From assembly GCF_900199205.1 (NCBI RefSeq), contig NZ_OBMJ01000001.1:1736001-1800000 (forward strand): 64,000 nucleotides of DNA. The letters run 5' to 3'. This DNA comes from Streptomyces sp. 1331.2 (lineage in GTDB: Bacteria; Actinomycetota; Actinomycetes; Streptomycetales; Streptomycetaceae). Of the stretch, positions 63,411 to 64,000 are shown piece after piece (within the stretch, counting starts at the first letter, position 1; each line of letters begins with the position of its first letter). The notes below the pieces were generated by a model, which ran no database searches, was not told where the DNA came from, and saw only the letters and a list, made by a program, of their open reading frames with translations. A program made the translations under genes and the position numbers.

Positions 63411-64000
63411 ACCTGCAGGTCCTCACCCATGCCCTTGGTGATCACAGCGGTGCGATCCTCCCCACCCCGGCAGAGCTTCTCAACCTCCTGACGCAGCTGG
63501 AAATAGACGCGTTGCGGGCCGACTCCGGTGTTCCGGAGGACGTCCTGAACACTGCGTGGCTCCTCCACGGCCTGGCCGCGGTCAGCCCCGGCGCGGCGGA
63601 CTACAACCCAGCCCAAGTCCGTCACGCGTTCGCCGTCAGTGCGCACGTCCTGGACCTCGCCCTCGCTGGCGCGCACGATGACACCGAGCGTCTGAAGATG
63701 GCCTTCGCCGCGCAGGCCGGCTACCGGCGATGCGAGCAGGACCCCAACGCCACCGCCGTCTACCGCGCCGTCGAACGGCTCGTAAGAACCGATGTGGAGC
63801 TCCCCGACCACGTCGAAACCCTCGCTCTCGAAGCGGGCGTGGCCTTCCTTGGCATGGACCGTCCGGCACTCACCACGGCGCTGCGAGCCTGGCGCCGCCA
63901 GCTAGCTCAGCTCCGCACGCTTCTCGGCCGCCGCTTCGATCGGCCGGACACCCTGGCTGGCACCATGTACGGGCCGGCCGAGGCCGTCGTCAACGCGGTC
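63395..64000 (+). CDS. Gene downstream of the HamA-like nuclease, cut by window end
   Basis: GTG 63395 opens a frame that runs off the window (202 codons seen). It reads VERTLDLQVLTHALGDHSGA, then LPTPAELLNLLTQLEIDALR and VPEDVLNTAWLLHGLAAVSP, then helical repeats to FDRPDTLAGTMYGPAEAVVN. An alpha-helical N-terminal region is compatible with the start of a HamB-type helicase, but no Walker motif has been reached. Translation is coupled to the nuclease candidate. Confidence 0.6.
   Translation, partial: MERTLDLQVLTHALGDHSGAILPTPAELLNLLTQLEIDALRADSGVPEDVLNTAWLLHGLAAVSPGAADYNPAQVRHAFAVSAHVLDLALAGAHDDTERLKMAFAAQAGYRRCEQDPNATAVYRAVERLVRTDVELPDHVETLALEAGVAFLGMDRPALTTALRAWRRQLAQLRTLLGRRFDRPDTLAGTMYGPAEAVVNAV

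Overview
This window is GC-rich actinobacterial DNA, most likely from a Streptomycetaceae genome (Streptomyces or Kitasatospora). The signs are strong GC bias at third codon positions, GTG and TTG starts, ATGA and GTGA gene overlaps, and typical families such as DUF5994, DUF2267, DUF6928, MmyB-type regulators and MAB_1171c-like membrane proteins. The many broken genes, IS relics and repeated att sites suggest an accessory region.

1-6.5 kb holds an MFS exporter (cut by the window start), an amidohydrolase, an XRE / ImmA-IrrE / membrane-protein module, an MmyB-type regulator and a TetR repressor. The same 5-3-5 palindrome (CTAAC-N3-GTTAG) occurs upstream of the exporter and upstream of the tetR gene, so the two probably form one regulon.

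6.6-15.6 kb is a compact RiPP cluster of the azole-forming (TOMM, streptolysin-S-like) type. A 44-codon precursor gene (12633-12767, minus) ends in a TCCCSAAIVRES core. It is followed by a hairpin and then by a SagB-type dehydrogenase, an E1-like cyclodehydratase partner, a YcaO protein, two CPBP membrane proteins and a luciferase-like monooxygenase. A cytochrome P450 and an O-methyltransferase lie divergently. I know of no product with this core, so this is the best candidate here for an undescribed metabolite.

16-19.6 kb is a graveyard: relics of integrase terminator/att sites, frameshifted DUF5994 and DUF2267 genes and a broken IS256-type transposase.

19.7-33 kb looks like a secreted-protein and peptide-use locus: a secreted beta-rich protein, a five-gene oligopeptide ABC transporter overlapping a proline-iminopeptidase-like gene, two paralogous secreted M6-like metalloproteases and a LysR regulator. 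Three palindromes CATAAC-N5-GTKATG, which fit the LysR T-N11-A rule, sit upstream of three of its transcription units. Between the proteases lies an in-frame fusion of three gene pieces resembling a hydroxyproline catabolic operon.

33-46.8 kb has an IS3 relic, a second copy of the relic att region, an intact DUF5994 gene, a Ser/Thr kinase, a secreted alpha/beta hydrolase, a two-component system and a cluster of stress-type small proteins (YihY/BrkB x2, CsbD, Pmp3, PRC-barrel, DUF2267 x2).

46.9-64 kb is built of mobile elements. A frameshifted tyrosine integrase and an intact one each end beside an identical 43-nt piece matching the 3' half of a tRNA-Pro(GGG), 7,875 bp apart. The unit between them carries adjacent tRNA-Tyr and tRNA-Trp genes, small hypothetical genes and a three-gene, translationally coupled operon of unknown function that could be a defence system. 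Right of the second att site are immunity-like genes (DUF4240, HEAT, SUKH and others), an HD-domain protein and, at the edge, a possible Hachiman-like pair. No intact tRNA-Pro lies in the window.
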